Positions 18,545-26,394 of a stretch of 38,744 bases of DNA are shown here, one piece after another. The stretch comes from Candidatus Duberdicusella sinuisediminis. GTDB lineage: Bacteria; Omnitrophota; Gorgyraeia; Duberdicusellales; Duberdicusellaceae. Location of the stretch: contig QNCG01000003.1 in the NCBI GenBank assembly GCA_003644445.1, positions 1-38,744 on the forward strand, given 5' to 3'. The notes beneath the pieces are model-generated. The model was not told the origin of the DNA, did not search any database, and was given only the letters and a program-made list of their open reading frames with translations. The position numbers and the translations under genes were made by a program. How positions within the stretch are numbered: position 1 is the first letter of the stretch; each line of letters begins with the position of its first letter.

Positions 18545-19781
18545 TTTTTTCCCTTATAGAATTTACTAAAGGTTCTAAATAATTCTTTTTATCTATAAAA
18601 AGCTTCTTTTTATCTCTTCTCCAGATAAATTCTAATTTATCTTCAGAGAAATTCTTTTTTCCCACTACTATTAAATAAGGTATACCTATTAAGTAGGCGT
18701 CCTTAAACTTTACTCCCGAATATTCAGCTCGCTCATCTAATAATACCTGAAAACCTCGCTGAGTAAGGGTATTATAAACCTGAAAACAAAAAGAGAGGAT
18801 TTCTTCTTCTTCAGGATTAAGACAGACTATCTCTATATCAAAAGGAGCTATACTTTCTGGCCAAATTATCCCCTCAGAATCATAGTTTTGCTCTATTACT
18901 CCCGAAAGAAGTCTGCTCACTCCTATTCCGTAACAGCCCATAACAATAGCCAATCTTTTACCTTTCTCATCTAAAAAATAAGCTCCTAACTTTTCTGAAT
19001 AAATAGTCCCAAGTTTAAAAATATGACCTAACTCTAACCCTTTCTTTTCTGAGTAATCTCTGCTCTTACATTTAGGACAGCAGTCTTTATCTCTAAAATA
19101 AAAACCACAATTTTTACATTGAAAAAAATTATCTTCTCCCGAAGAACTCTCTATTAAGAACTCACAAGAAGCACTCCCTCCAATAAAACCCACATCAGCT
19201 GAAAAAACTAAAGGTTCAAGGCCACACTCTTTAAATATCTTCTCATAAGCTGAGTACATACCTTGATAACTTTTTTCTAAACCCTCCTCATTCCTATCAA
19301 AACTGTAAGCATCCTTCATTATAAACTCACAACTTCTAACCAGCCCTCCTTTAGGCCTTAACTCGTCTCTAAACTTAGTCTGAATCTGATAAAGAATTAA
19401 AGGAAGCTCACGGTAAGAAGAAATATACTTACTTACTAAATCGGTAATCACCTCTTCATGGGTAGGTCCCAGACAGAGAGCCCTTCCTCTTCTGTCTTTA
19501 AACTTAATCATGACTTCACCTAAAAGGTCGCACCTTTCAGTCTTCTGCCATAAATCTAAAGGCTGGAGAGCAGGAAGTAAAACTTCACAAGCCTCTAAAC
19601 TATTCATATTCTTTCTTACTATAGCTTCTATTCTCCTTAAAACCCTCAAACCTAAGGGAAGATAGGAATATATCCCTGAAGCTAAAGGAGAAATAAGGCC
19701 TGCTTTTAAAGAGAGCTTAAAAGAAATAGATTCTTCTTTTACTTCTCTTAAAGTAGGAATAAAATATTTAGAAAAAAGCAT
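18522..19781 (-). CDS. proS: prolyl-tRNA synthetase, short form without editing domain
   Basis: Class II synthetase charging tRNA-Pro. Visible: LGPTHEEVITD (104-114), motif 2 region TKFRDELRPKGGL...CEFIMKDAYSFD (135-162), GHIFKLGTIYSEKLG (252-266) and motif 3 GCYGIGVSR (282-290). Standard bacterial ProS is about 570 residues because a roughly 180-residue editing (INS/YbaK-like) domain sits between motifs 2 and 3. Here it is replaced by a short segment with two CxxC pairs (CKNC at 222-225; CPKC at 235-238), apparently a compact zinc ribbon made from the domain edges. Mischarged Ala-tRNA-Pro would need a separate editing protein. The anticodon-binding domain is present at the C-terminus. Confidence 0.94.
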   Translation of the reverse strand: MLFSKYFIPTLREVKEESISFKLSLKAGLISPLASGIYSYLPLGLRVLRRIEAIVRKNMNSLEACEVLLPALQPLDLWQKTERCDLLGEVMIKFKDRRGRALCLGPTHEEVITDLVSKYISSYRELPLILYQIQTKFRDELRPKGGLVRSCEFIMKDAYSFDRNEEGLEKSYQGMYSAYEKIFKECGLEPLVFSADVGFIGGSASCEFLIESSSGEDNFFQCKNCGFYFRDKDCCPKCKSRDYSEKKGLELGHIFKLGTIYSEKLGAYFLDEKGKRLAIVMGCYGIGVSRLLSGVIEQNYDSEGIIWPESIAPFDIEIVCLNPEEEEILSFCFQVYNTLTQRGFQVLLDERAEYSGVKFKDAYLIGIPYLIVVGKKNFSEDKLEFIWRRDKKKLFIDKKNYLEPLVNSIREKNGRVKFN

Positions 19782-19789
19782 TTTTTATT

Positions 19790-21058
19790 CTAGCTTTTTT
19801 TATTCGGCTCAAATAATTCTTTAGGTACTTTAACTCCCATCTTATCAAATTTAGATAAAAAAGTAGGCAAAACACCCGTAGGAGAAAAAAAACCTCTTAC
19901 TTCTCCCTGAGGAGTTATTTCTTCTTGAGCAAAAGAGAATAAATCTTTGATAATTATATTATCTTCGGAATCTAAATCAACAATCTCACTTATCCGGGTA
20001 ACCTTTCTAGAACCATCTACTAATTGCTCCTGCTGAACCACTACTTCTAAACCCTGAGTAATCTGCCTTCTTATTGCCCAAATAGGCAGATTTACTCCTG
20101 AATAAAAAACCATTGTCTCTAACCTGCTAACTACATCTTCAGGTGAAGAAGCATGGATTACCGCTAAAATACCCCTATGCCCACTATTCAAAGCCTGAAG
20201 GAAATCTAAGGCTTCCTGGCCTCTTATTTCCCCTAAGATAATCCGGGAAGGCCTCATCCTTAAAGTATTTATAAATAAATCTCTTATAGCAACTTCTCCT
20301 TTGCCCTCTACATTAGGAGCCCGGGTTAAAAGTCTCACCACATGTTTCTGCCTAAGGTGTAATTCTAAAGCATCCTCAATAGTTATAATTCTTTCTGAAG
20401 GCTCAATATAAGAAGATAAAACTTCTAAAGTAGTGGTCTTTCCTACGCCAGTGGCTCCCGAAAAAATCATATTGATTTTAGCTTTTATACAAGCTTTAAG
20501 AAAATGAGCCATTTTTTCATCTAATGTCCCTAAGTTTATTAAGTCTTCCAAAGATTCTATTCGTTTCAAAAATTTTCTTATAGTTAATGTAGGCCCTTCC
20601 ACAGATAAGGGAGGCAATATCACATTAACTCTTGAGCCATCCTCCAAAGAAAAATCTACATAAGGAAAAGACTCATCCACTCTTCTCCCAGTAGGCCTTA
20701 TCATCTTCTCAATAATATAGCGAAGATGCTGCTCATTATCAAACTTAACTTCAGTTAAAAACTTTTTACCTTTTCTCTCTGCATAGACCTGGTAAGGACC
20801 ATTAACCATAATCTCAGTAACTTCCTCATCCTCTATAAGCTTTTGAAGAGGGCCCCATCCTAACAAGTCATTAATTATCTCTGAGGTAAGAATCTCCCTA
20901 TCTTTATCAGAGATAATTATTTGCCTTTCCTTCTCTAAACTTTCAAAAATGTCCTCTATTTTAGAGGTTATCTCTTCCTTACTAAAAGAACTTTTATCTC
21001 TTCCCAAACTTAAAAATAAGCTTTCTCTAAGAATCTTTTTAAGTCCAAGCTTATCCAT
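19790..21058 (-). CDS. cpaF: CpaF/TadA-type secretion ATPase (paralogue 2)
   Basis: A 422-residue paralogue of the ATPase downstream of proS. VTEIMVNGPYQVYAERKGK (80-98), Walker A GATGVGKTT (201-209), IITIEDALELHL, LRMRPSRIILGEIRGQEALDFLQALNSGH and the VIHAS His box are all present, so it should hydrolyse ATP. It shares architecture with paralogue 1 but differs throughout, so the duplication is old rather than recent. It starts one base after ispG stops and is followed by proS after 8 bases. No other pilus or secretion component is near. Confidence 0.9.
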   Translation of the reverse strand: MDKLGLKKILRESLFLSLGRDKSSFSKEEITSKIEDIFESLEKERQIIISDKDREILTSEIINDLLGWGPLQKLIEDEEVTEIMVNGPYQVYAERKGKKFLTEVKFDNEQHLRYIIEKMIRPTGRRVDESFPYVDFSLEDGSRVNVILPPLSVEGPTLTIRKFLKRIESLEDLINLGTLDEKMAHFLKACIKAKINMIFSGATGVGKTTTLEVLSSYIEPSERIITIEDALELHLRQKHVVRLLTRAPNVEGKGEVAIRDLFINTLRMRPSRIILGEIRGQEALDFLQALNSGHRGILAVIHASSPEDVVSRLETMVFYSGVNLPIWAIRRQITQGLEVVVQQEQLVDGSRKVTRISEIVDLDSEDNIIIKDLFSFAQEEITPQGEVRGFFSPTGVLPTFLSKFDKMGVKVPKELFEPNKKS

Positions 21059-21059
21059 C

Positions 21060-22106
21060 CTAACTCCTTTTTAAAAAATACAGAAGAGTATCTAAGGAAC
21101 CCCTCTCCTCGATAGCTTTAATTATTTTACCTCTCTTAAAAAGAAGGGCTCTCCTTCCGGCAAAAGCTAAGCCTAAGTCTGAGGTGCTTGCTTCTCCCGG
21201 TCCGTTTACTACACAACCCATAAGAGCAACTTTCATATTTTTATTATACAGGCTATCTTTGTTCTTATAAACCATTTCTTTAAATTTCTCTACTTTTTTC
21301 TTTAAATCTACCTTACACCGCGAACAGGTAGGGCAAGATATTATCTCAGGATAAAAATACCCCTTCCCTAAAGATTGGAGTATCCAGCCTGCGGTTCTTA
21401 CTTCCTCCCAAGAAGAAGAGTTCAAAGAGACTCTTATAGCTGAACCTATACCTTGATATATAAGAATCCCCAGAGTAAGGCAACTTTTTATCAAACCCTC
21501 ATAAAGAGGGCCGGTGGCAGTTAAACCGAGATGAATGGGGTAAGGCAACTTCTTATAAAGAATCTGATTAGCTAAAATTGTAGCTAAACAAGACTCAGCC
21601 TTAGCTGAAACCATTATTCTCTTAAAGTTTAAACTCTCCAAAAATTCTACATAAGAAAAGACCTTCTTAACCATAGCCTGGGCTAATTCTCTACTATCCA
21701 TCCTTTTTTTAAATCCTCCGGAGTTAACACCTACTCTTATGGGCGTGGATTTTTCTTTAGCCAGTTTTGCAATCTTTGTTAGATGAGATTTTTTGTAGAT
21801 ATTTAAAGGATTCAACCTTAAACAGTCTACCCCTTTCTCTAATGCTGAGAGAGCTAACCTATAGTTAAAGTGGATATCTGCCTCTAAAGGAATGTCTATT
21901 AATTTTCTTAATCGATCTATTACCTTTAAATCTCCCTCCTTCTCTATAGCTACTCTTAAGATTTGGCAACCTTCTTGTTTAAGAAGTTTAACCTCTTTTA
22001 AAAAGTTCTTGTTATCTTCTAAGGAAGTTTTAATCATTCCTTTTATAACTATAGAGTTTTTACCTCCTAATTTTAAATTACTTACTTTTATAACTTTTTT
22101 CCTCAT
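21060..22106 (-). CDS. ispG: (E)-4-hydroxy-3-methylbut-2-enyl-diphosphate synthase
   Basis: [4Fe-4S] enzyme of the MEP isoprenoid pathway. Cluster ligands: SCPTCSRC and MGCVVNGPGEA, the latter carrying the third Cys and the nearby Glu. DCLRLNPLN and RVGVNSGGFKKR are the substrate-binding segments. 348 residues matches the bacterial two-domain form. Its ATG overlaps the rseP stop by one base (TAATG). With dxr and uppS in the same run, this is a partly clustered MEP pathway. Confidence 0.96.
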   Translation of the reverse strand: MRKKVIKVSNLKLGGKNSIVIKGMIKTSLEDNKNFLKEVKLLKQEGCQILRVAIEKEGDLKVIDRLRKLIDIPLEADIHFNYRLALSALEKGVDCLRLNPLNIYKKSHLTKIAKLAKEKSTPIRVGVNSGGFKKRMDSRELAQAMVKKVFSYVEFLESLNFKRIMVSAKAESCLATILANQILYKKLPYPIHLGLTATGPLYEGLIKSCLTLGILIYQGIGSAIRVSLNSSSWEEVRTAGWILQSLGKGYFYPEIISCPTCSRCKVDLKKKVEKFKEMVYKNKDSLYNKNMKVALMGCVVNGPGEASTSDLGLAFAGRRALLFKRGKIIKAIEERGSLDTLLYFLKRS

Positions 22107-23170
22107 TATTTACTAAATATTTTAGAACCAAACCTGATAATATCATTATAGAGAACAAAGAATATTAAAAGAAAAATAAAGGATATTCCTATCTTAGTAA
22201 TTATCTCCTCTGTCTTTAATGAAAGAGGTTTTCTCCTTATCTTCTCTAAGCCTAAAAGAAAAATGTGTCCTCCATCTAAAACTGGCAAGGGTAAAATATT
22301 AAAAATTGCTAAACTCATACTTAAGACTGCCATAAGGTGGAGTACAGAAGAAAGCCCCCAGCTTACAGCTTGTTTAGTAATATAATATATACCTAAAGGA
22401 CCAGTAAGAGTCTCTCTAAAGGGAAGGGCTCCTATTACTATATAAAATAAAGCCTTAAAAGTAAGAAAAGTAAACCTCAGTAAACTCAAACTTCCCTCTA
22501 TAATCGCTCTTAAAGGGGTGTATCTTAATTTAACCACCTCTTGAGAAGGATAAATCCCGATAAAAGAAAAGACTCTCTTTCTTCCCAAGAGATCTTTTAC
22601 TTCTTCTCTCTTAGGAGTAATAGTAAATCTCACTTTTTCCCCATTTCTTAAAACTACTACCTCTATTTGTTTGAGGTTAGTATTATGGATTACTTCAGTT
22701 ATATCCTGCCAGGTCTTTGTAGGTTTGCCTTCTACTTCTAAGATTATATCTTGCTCTTTAATTCCGGCTTTTTCTGCTGGCCAGCCCGGTTTGAGTTTTC
22801 CCACCCGGTTAGAAGGAAGTTCTACTCCGGCCAGGAAAACAAGACAGAATAAAATCCAACTAAATAAATAATTAAACAAAGGACCAGCTAATATTATTTT
22901 AGCTCTCCTCCCCAAAGGTTTAGACAAAAACTCCCAAGGTTTTCTTTGATACTCCTGGCGTTCAAAACCAGCCAATTTAACATAACCTCCCCACAAGATA
23001 AGAGATATATAAAGGTCAAATGTCCTGAACTTAAATTTAGCCAAGGGAGGCCCAAACCCTATGGAGAAGACCTCCACTTTTACCCCTGAAGCCTTAGCTA
23101 AAAGAAAATGGCCCAGTTCGTGAACCACTACTAAAATTCCTAAAATGAGAATAAATACCAGCACACTCAT
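22106..23170 (-). CDS. rseP: site-2 zinc metalloprotease RseP
   Basis: Inner-membrane intramembrane protease that cleaves anti-sigma factors and remnant signal peptides. Zinc motif HELGH at 17-21 in the first membrane helix, the second motif LPVLDGGHI near the C-terminus, and one PDZ domain (VGKLKPGWPAEKAGIKEQDIIL). 354 residues with a single PDZ is shorter than the two-PDZ E. coli form (450), and is common in other phyla. It lies in the conserved cdsA-dxr-rseP order. Confidence 0.94.
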   Translation of the reverse strand: MSVLVFILILGILVVVHELGHFLLAKASGVKVEVFSIGFGPPLAKFKFRTFDLYISLILWGGYVKLAGFERQEYQRKPWEFLSKPLGRRAKIILAGPLFNYLFSWILFCLVFLAGVELPSNRVGKLKPGWPAEKAGIKEQDIILEVEGKPTKTWQDITEVIHNTNLKQIEVVVLRNGEKVRFTITPKREEVKDLLGRKRVFSFIGIYPSQEVVKLRYTPLRAIIEGSLSLLRFTFLTFKALFYIVIGALPFRETLTGPLGIYYITKQAVSWGLSSVLHLMAVLSMSLAIFNILPLPVLDGGHIFLLGLEKIRRKPLSLKTEEIITKIGISFIFLLIFFVLYNDIIRFGSKIFSK

Positions 23171-23184
23171 ATTCTAAAATAAGT

Positions 23185-24318
23185 TTAAAACACTAATTCT
23201 TTTACTTTCTCCCTAGCCCAAGCTTCCCAATAATAAACATCTTCTAAAGAAGTAATGTCTCTTGGTTTATGCTTGGCAATCACTCTTTCTATAATCTTAG
23301 AGATGTCAGAAAAACCGACTTTCCCCTTAAGATAGAGGTCTACTACTTCCTCATCTGCAGAAACTAAAACCGTGGGGAAACTTTTTTCTTTGTTAGCTAC
23401 AAAATAAGCCAAATTAAGTAGAGGAAACTTTTTATAATCAGGCAGGAAAAATTCTAAGCCTTTTATCTTATCTAAAAGGAGCTTCTTTCCTTTTAAAGAA
23501 AATTTATCTATTCCTAATCCTGAAGAAATAGGTATTCTCATATCGGGATAAAACATACAAGAAATTAAACTCTTATCTCTCTTTTCCAAAAAGGCATGGA
23601 CTACTGATTGAGGATGAATAAGTATCTTTATATTTTCTGAGTCTATATTAAATAACCTCTTTATCTCTATCACCTCAAAACCCTTATTCATAAGAGTGGC
23701 TGAATCTACTGAGATTTTCTTACCCATCTTCCATACCGGATGTCTTATTGCCTCTTTAGCTTTAACGTTCTTAATAATTTCTTTAGGTTTATCCCAGAAA
23801 GGACCCCCTGAGGCTGTAAGATAAACACAAAGAATATCTTCTCTATCTTCTTTCTTAAGAAGATTAAGTACCGCCCAGGCTTCACTATCTACAGGAAATA
23901 GTTCGGTATTCCTATTCTTTGCTCTCTCTTTTATAATCTCACCTGCAGAGATAATTGCTTCTTTATTAGCTAAAAGAACCTTTTTAGCCTTCCCCAAACA
24001 AGAAAACAAAGGCTTAAGAGCAGAAAGACCGGGCACTCCTAAAACTAAAATATCACATTCTTTCTTAGAAAGTTCCCCCAAACCTTCCTCTCCTGCTAAT
24101 ATCTTCAGGCCTTTATTAATTCTGAGAGTTTTAGCTTTTCCTTTATCTAAAATACTTACATAAGAAGGTCTAAATTCCTTTATCTGCTTATTAAGAAGAG
24201 ACGTATTCCTCCTTGCTGAAAGACCTATTACTTCAAATTTATCAGGATTTTCTTTTACGACCTTTAAAGTAGCTCTTCCAATAGAGCCTGTGGAACCTAA
24301 AATAATTATCCTCTTCAT
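23185..24318 (-). CDS. dxr: 1-deoxy-D-xylulose 5-phosphate reductoisomerase
   Basis: Second step of the MEP pathway, NADPH-dependent. GSTGSIG NADPH motif near the N-terminus, LLANKEAIISAGE, metal-binding VDSE (143-146), HPVWKMGKKISVDSATLMNKG and IHPQSVVHAF. The usual VDSEHSA box reads VDSEAWA here, so the conserved His after the metal-binding Glu is Ala. The rest of the active site looks intact. I use the ATG at 24318; a GTG one codon upstream is possible. The length is slightly below the usual ~400. Confidence 0.95.
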   Translation of the reverse strand: MKRIIILGSTGSIGRATLKVVKENPDKFEVIGLSARRNTSLLNKQIKEFRPSYVSILDKGKAKTLRINKGLKILAGEEGLGELSKKECDILVLGVPGLSALKPLFSCLGKAKKVLLANKEAIISAGEIIKERAKNRNTELFPVDSEAWAVLNLLKKEDREDILCVYLTASGGPFWDKPKEIIKNVKAKEAIRHPVWKMGKKISVDSATLMNKGFEVIEIKRLFNIDSENIKILIHPQSVVHAFLEKRDKSLISCMFYPDMRIPISSGLGIDKFSLKGKKLLLDKIKGLEFFLPDYKKFPLLNLAYFVANKEKSFPTVLVSADEEVVDLYLKGKVGFSDISKIIERVIAKHKPRDITSLEDVYYWEAWAREKVKELVF

Positions 24319-24330
24319 CACTTTGGTTTT

Positions 24331-25155
24331 TTATTTGAATAGAAGATAGTAAAAGGAAATATTTTTAAACATAGTAACATAAAAATAAAATACTGGTGCA
24401 GAAAAAATTAAACTATCAATAACATCCAATACTCCTCCCATACCCAGTAAAATCCTTCCTGAATCTTTAACCTGGCAATCTCTTTTTAATAAAGACTCAA
24501 ATAAATCTCCTAATTGGCCAACTACTCCTAAAATTAACCCCAGGCCCATAACTTGGAAAATAGTAAAATTATCAAGCCAGGCTCTAAATAATAGAGCAAA
24601 TATTACACTAAAAACTAATCCTCCTGCTGCTCCCTCTATAGATTTATTAGGACTTACTCTTTTTAGCAAGGGATGTCTTCCCCAAAGACTGCCTATAATA
24701 TAAGCCCCTAAATCCTGGGCTTTAACTACTAAAATCAAAAATCCTAAAAGAAAGACCCCTCCTTCTAAATTTCTAATTCTTAAGATAAAACTAAAACACC
24801 AGGAAACATATAAAACTCCAAAAACTGTTGCTGAGATAGAAAGAATAGTCTCCTGATTTTCCTTGCGAGTTAGTTCTAACAAGAAAAGTATAAACAAACC
24901 ACACACTATTAAAAATAATTGCCATTCCCGGGTTATAGGAAATTGAAAAAATATAGAAATAGGGATGAAGGCGCCCAGTATCAACCCAAAAAACTTAAAC
25001 AGCCTCACCTTCTTTTTCTCGATCATCAGGAAGAATTCCCAAAGCCCTGTAAGAATAAAGAGAACAACCATTAAAAGACACAGAGGTCTAAAAATTATAG
25101 AAAGAATAGTTATCCCTATTAAGAGTAAACTACTTCTAATTCTCTTGGCTACCAT
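24331..25155 (-). CDS. cdsA: phosphatidate cytidylyltransferase
   Basis: Integral membrane enzyme making CDP-diacylglycerol from phosphatidate and CTP. About seven hydrophobic segments. The CDS signature is in the second half: RVSPNKSIEGAAGGLVFS, then GQLGDLFESLLKRDCQVKDSG and LGMGGVLDVIDSL. 274 residues is typical. The start overlaps the uppS end by 20 bases, in the standard uppS-cdsA-dxr-rseP cluster. Confidence 0.94.
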   Translation of the reverse strand: MVAKRIRSSLLLIGITILSIIFRPLCLLMVVLFILTGLWEFFLMIEKKKVRLFKFFGLILGAFIPISIFFQFPITREWQLFLIVCGLFILFLLELTRKENQETILSISATVFGVLYVSWCFSFILRIRNLEGGVFLLGFLILVVKAQDLGAYIIGSLWGRHPLLKRVSPNKSIEGAAGGLVFSVIFALLFRAWLDNFTIFQVMGLGLILGVVGQLGDLFESLLKRDCQVKDSGRILLGMGGVLDVIDSLIFSAPVFYFYVTMFKNISFYYLLFK

Positions 25156-25852
25156 CTTTTAAACCTCCAAATCTTCTCTTTCTTTGAGAAAAGGCCTCTA
25201 AGGCTTTATCAAAATCAGCTTCATAAAAATCTGGCCACAAAGTTTCAGTAAAATAGAGCTCAGAGTAAGCTAACCTCCAGAGAAAGAAATTACTGATTCT
25301 CTTTTCTCCGGAAGTTCTAATTAACAAATCTAAATCAGGGATAAAAGGACTATAGAGATAATCTTTAAAGCTATCCTCATTTAGAGGCAAGTCAATTTTT
25401 TTCTCTTGATAATCTAAAATGATGCTATTTACTGCATCTACAATTTCGGCTCTTCCTCCGTAATTTAAAGCTATATTCAGGATAAAATCTCTATTATCTT
25501 TTGTAAGTATTACTGCTTCTTCTATCTGACTTATTAGACGTGGTGGTAACCCCCTTCTTCTTCCCATTACATTCAAGCCCACCCCTCTATCTTTCAATTT
25601 CTGCTTATTCTTTACTAAGTATTCTTCTAAATAGGAAAACAAAAAATCAATCTCCTGCTTAGGCCTCTTCCAGTTCTCAGTAGAAAAAGCAAATAAACTC
25701 AGGATTTTTACTCCTCTCTTCTGAGCGTATTTAGAAATCCTCTCTACATTTTCTATTCCTTTGCGGTGACCAAAACTCCTGGGCAAACCTCTCCTCTTAG
25801 CCCACCGTCCATTTCCATCCATAATTATCCCTACATGCTCTGGAAGATTCAT
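25136..25852 (-). CDS. uppS: isoprenyl diphosphate synthase (undecaprenyl type)
   Basis: Cis-prenyltransferase that makes the C55 lipid carrier for peptidoglycan and LPS. IIMDGNGRWAKRRG (9-22) with the catalytic Asp, FSTENWKRP, LNYGGRAEIVDAV, and RTSGEKRISNFFLWRLAYSELYF; the usual RTGGE reads RTSGE. 238 residues is normal. It is the first gene of the long downstream run. The ATG lies only about eight bases after the T-tract of a strong terminator and has no recognisable ribosome site, so initiation here is unusual. Confidence 0.95.
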   Translation of the reverse strand: MNLPEHVGIIMDGNGRWAKRRGLPRSFGHRKGIENVERISKYAQKRGVKILSLFAFSTENWKRPKQEIDFLFSYLEEYLVKNKQKLKDRGVGLNVMGRRRGLPPRLISQIEEAVILTKDNRDFILNIALNYGGRAEIVDAVNSIILDYQEKKIDLPLNEDSFKDYLYSPFIPDLDLLIRTSGEKRISNFFLWRLAYSELYFTETLWPDFYEADFDKALEAFSQRKRRFGGLKDGSQEN

Positions 25853-25860
25853 TCTCTACA

Positions 25861-25882
25861 AAAAAAGGGGCTCTCCAGCCCC
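25861..25882 (-). terminator. rho-independent terminator just upstream of uppS
   Basis: On the - strand, GGGGCT-GGAG-AGCCCC forms a 6-bp GC-rich stem with a 4-base loop, followed directly by seven T. It should end the transcript of the upstream small membrane-protein gene. The T-tract ends only about eight bases before the uppS ATG, leaving little room for a separate uppS promoter and leader. Confidence 0.85.
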
Positions 25883-25899
25883 TTCCCTCAGAAATCAGT

Positions 25900-25916
25900 A
25901 AAAAGAAGTAACTTCT
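25900..25916 (-). terminator. weak first terminator hairpin after the coiled-coil gene
   Basis: Four bases after the upstream stop codon, the - strand can form AGAAG-TTA-CTTCT, a 5-bp stem with a 3-base loop, followed by TTTTA. It is weaker than the GC-rich terminator 18 bases further on, but together they look like a tandem terminator. The small stem makes this a tentative call. Confidence 0.4.
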
Positions 25917-25920
25917 CTCC

Positions 25921-26268
25921 TTAAAGAGTATCCTTTTTCATTAATTCTTCACTTAGACTTTGCTCTAATTTTTCCTTTAATTTCTTTAATTTTTCCAACT
26001 CTAATCTCAATTCTCCGATTAACTTCTCTTTAGAAACTAAAACTTCCTTAGTAGAGTTAAGTTGACTTTCCAAATCTCCTATCTTCTTTAAGAGATTACC
26101 TTTTTCCTTTTCTAAACTGCTTACTCTTTCTTCTGCTTTCATCCTCAGACTTTTTTCTTTGGAAGAATATTTATGAGCTTTATTAAGCTGATAGCCTAAA
26201 GAGAAAACCACAATTAATAAAAGTACAATAACCCCTACTAGAAATCCTAAAATCGGCGAATCCTTCAT
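25921..26268 (-). CDS. small membrane-anchored coiled-coil protein, unknown function
   Basis: A 115-residue protein not recognised as a named family. One N-terminal membrane helix (about 8-28, GFLVGVIVLLLIVVFSLGY) is followed by a long charged coiled coil (about 34-110, rich in E, K and L heptads). The topology suggests a membrane-anchored rod. The start is well supported by AAGGAGG eight bases upstream. It follows an OmpA/Pal-type lipoprotein gene, separated by the palindromic element, so a role at the cell envelope is plausible but not shown. Confidence 0.75.
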   Translation of the reverse strand: MKDSPILGFLVGVIVLLLIVVFSLGYQLNKAHKYSSKEKSLRMKAEERVSSLEKEKGNLLKKIGDLESQLNSTKEVLVSKEKLIGELRLELEKLKKLKEKLEQSLSEELMKKDTL

Positions 26269-26292
26269 CTAACCTACCTCCTTAAAATTTTA

Positions 26293-26393
26293 CCCCGCAC
26301 CACCAGAAAGCTACGCTTCTAAACCTGCAGATAAAGGAAAATATCTCAAAGGACCATGTCCACAAGCCACGGCTATTAAGCCGTGGTGCGAGG
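26293..26393 (-). repeat. 101-bp palindromic intergenic element, possible IS200/IS605 right-end relic or structured RNA
   Basis: The ends are inverted repeats: on the - strand CCTCGCACCAC at one end and GTGGTGCGGGG at the other can pair over 11 positions (one U-G). Inside are smaller palindromes: CCACGGCT-TAAT-AGCCGTGG (26367-26386), GGAC-ATG-GTCC, and AGATA/TATCT flanking eight bases. The first competes with the outer stem for CCAC. One - strand frame through it (26391-26311) reads HHGLIAVACGHGPLRYFPL and ends LEA-stop, which resembles C-terminal tails of IS200/IS605 TnpB proteins with their ACGxG motif. No transposase body is present. It starts one base after the OmpA-like stop codon and ends 25 bases before the coiled-coil gene. 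Confidence 0.45.
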
Positions 26394-26394
26394 T

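Noticed and set aside
26367-26386. CCACGGCT/AGCCGTGG hairpin as an intrinsic terminator for the OmpA-like gene
   Set aside because: No run of T follows it on the - strand; it fits better as part of the larger palindromic element.
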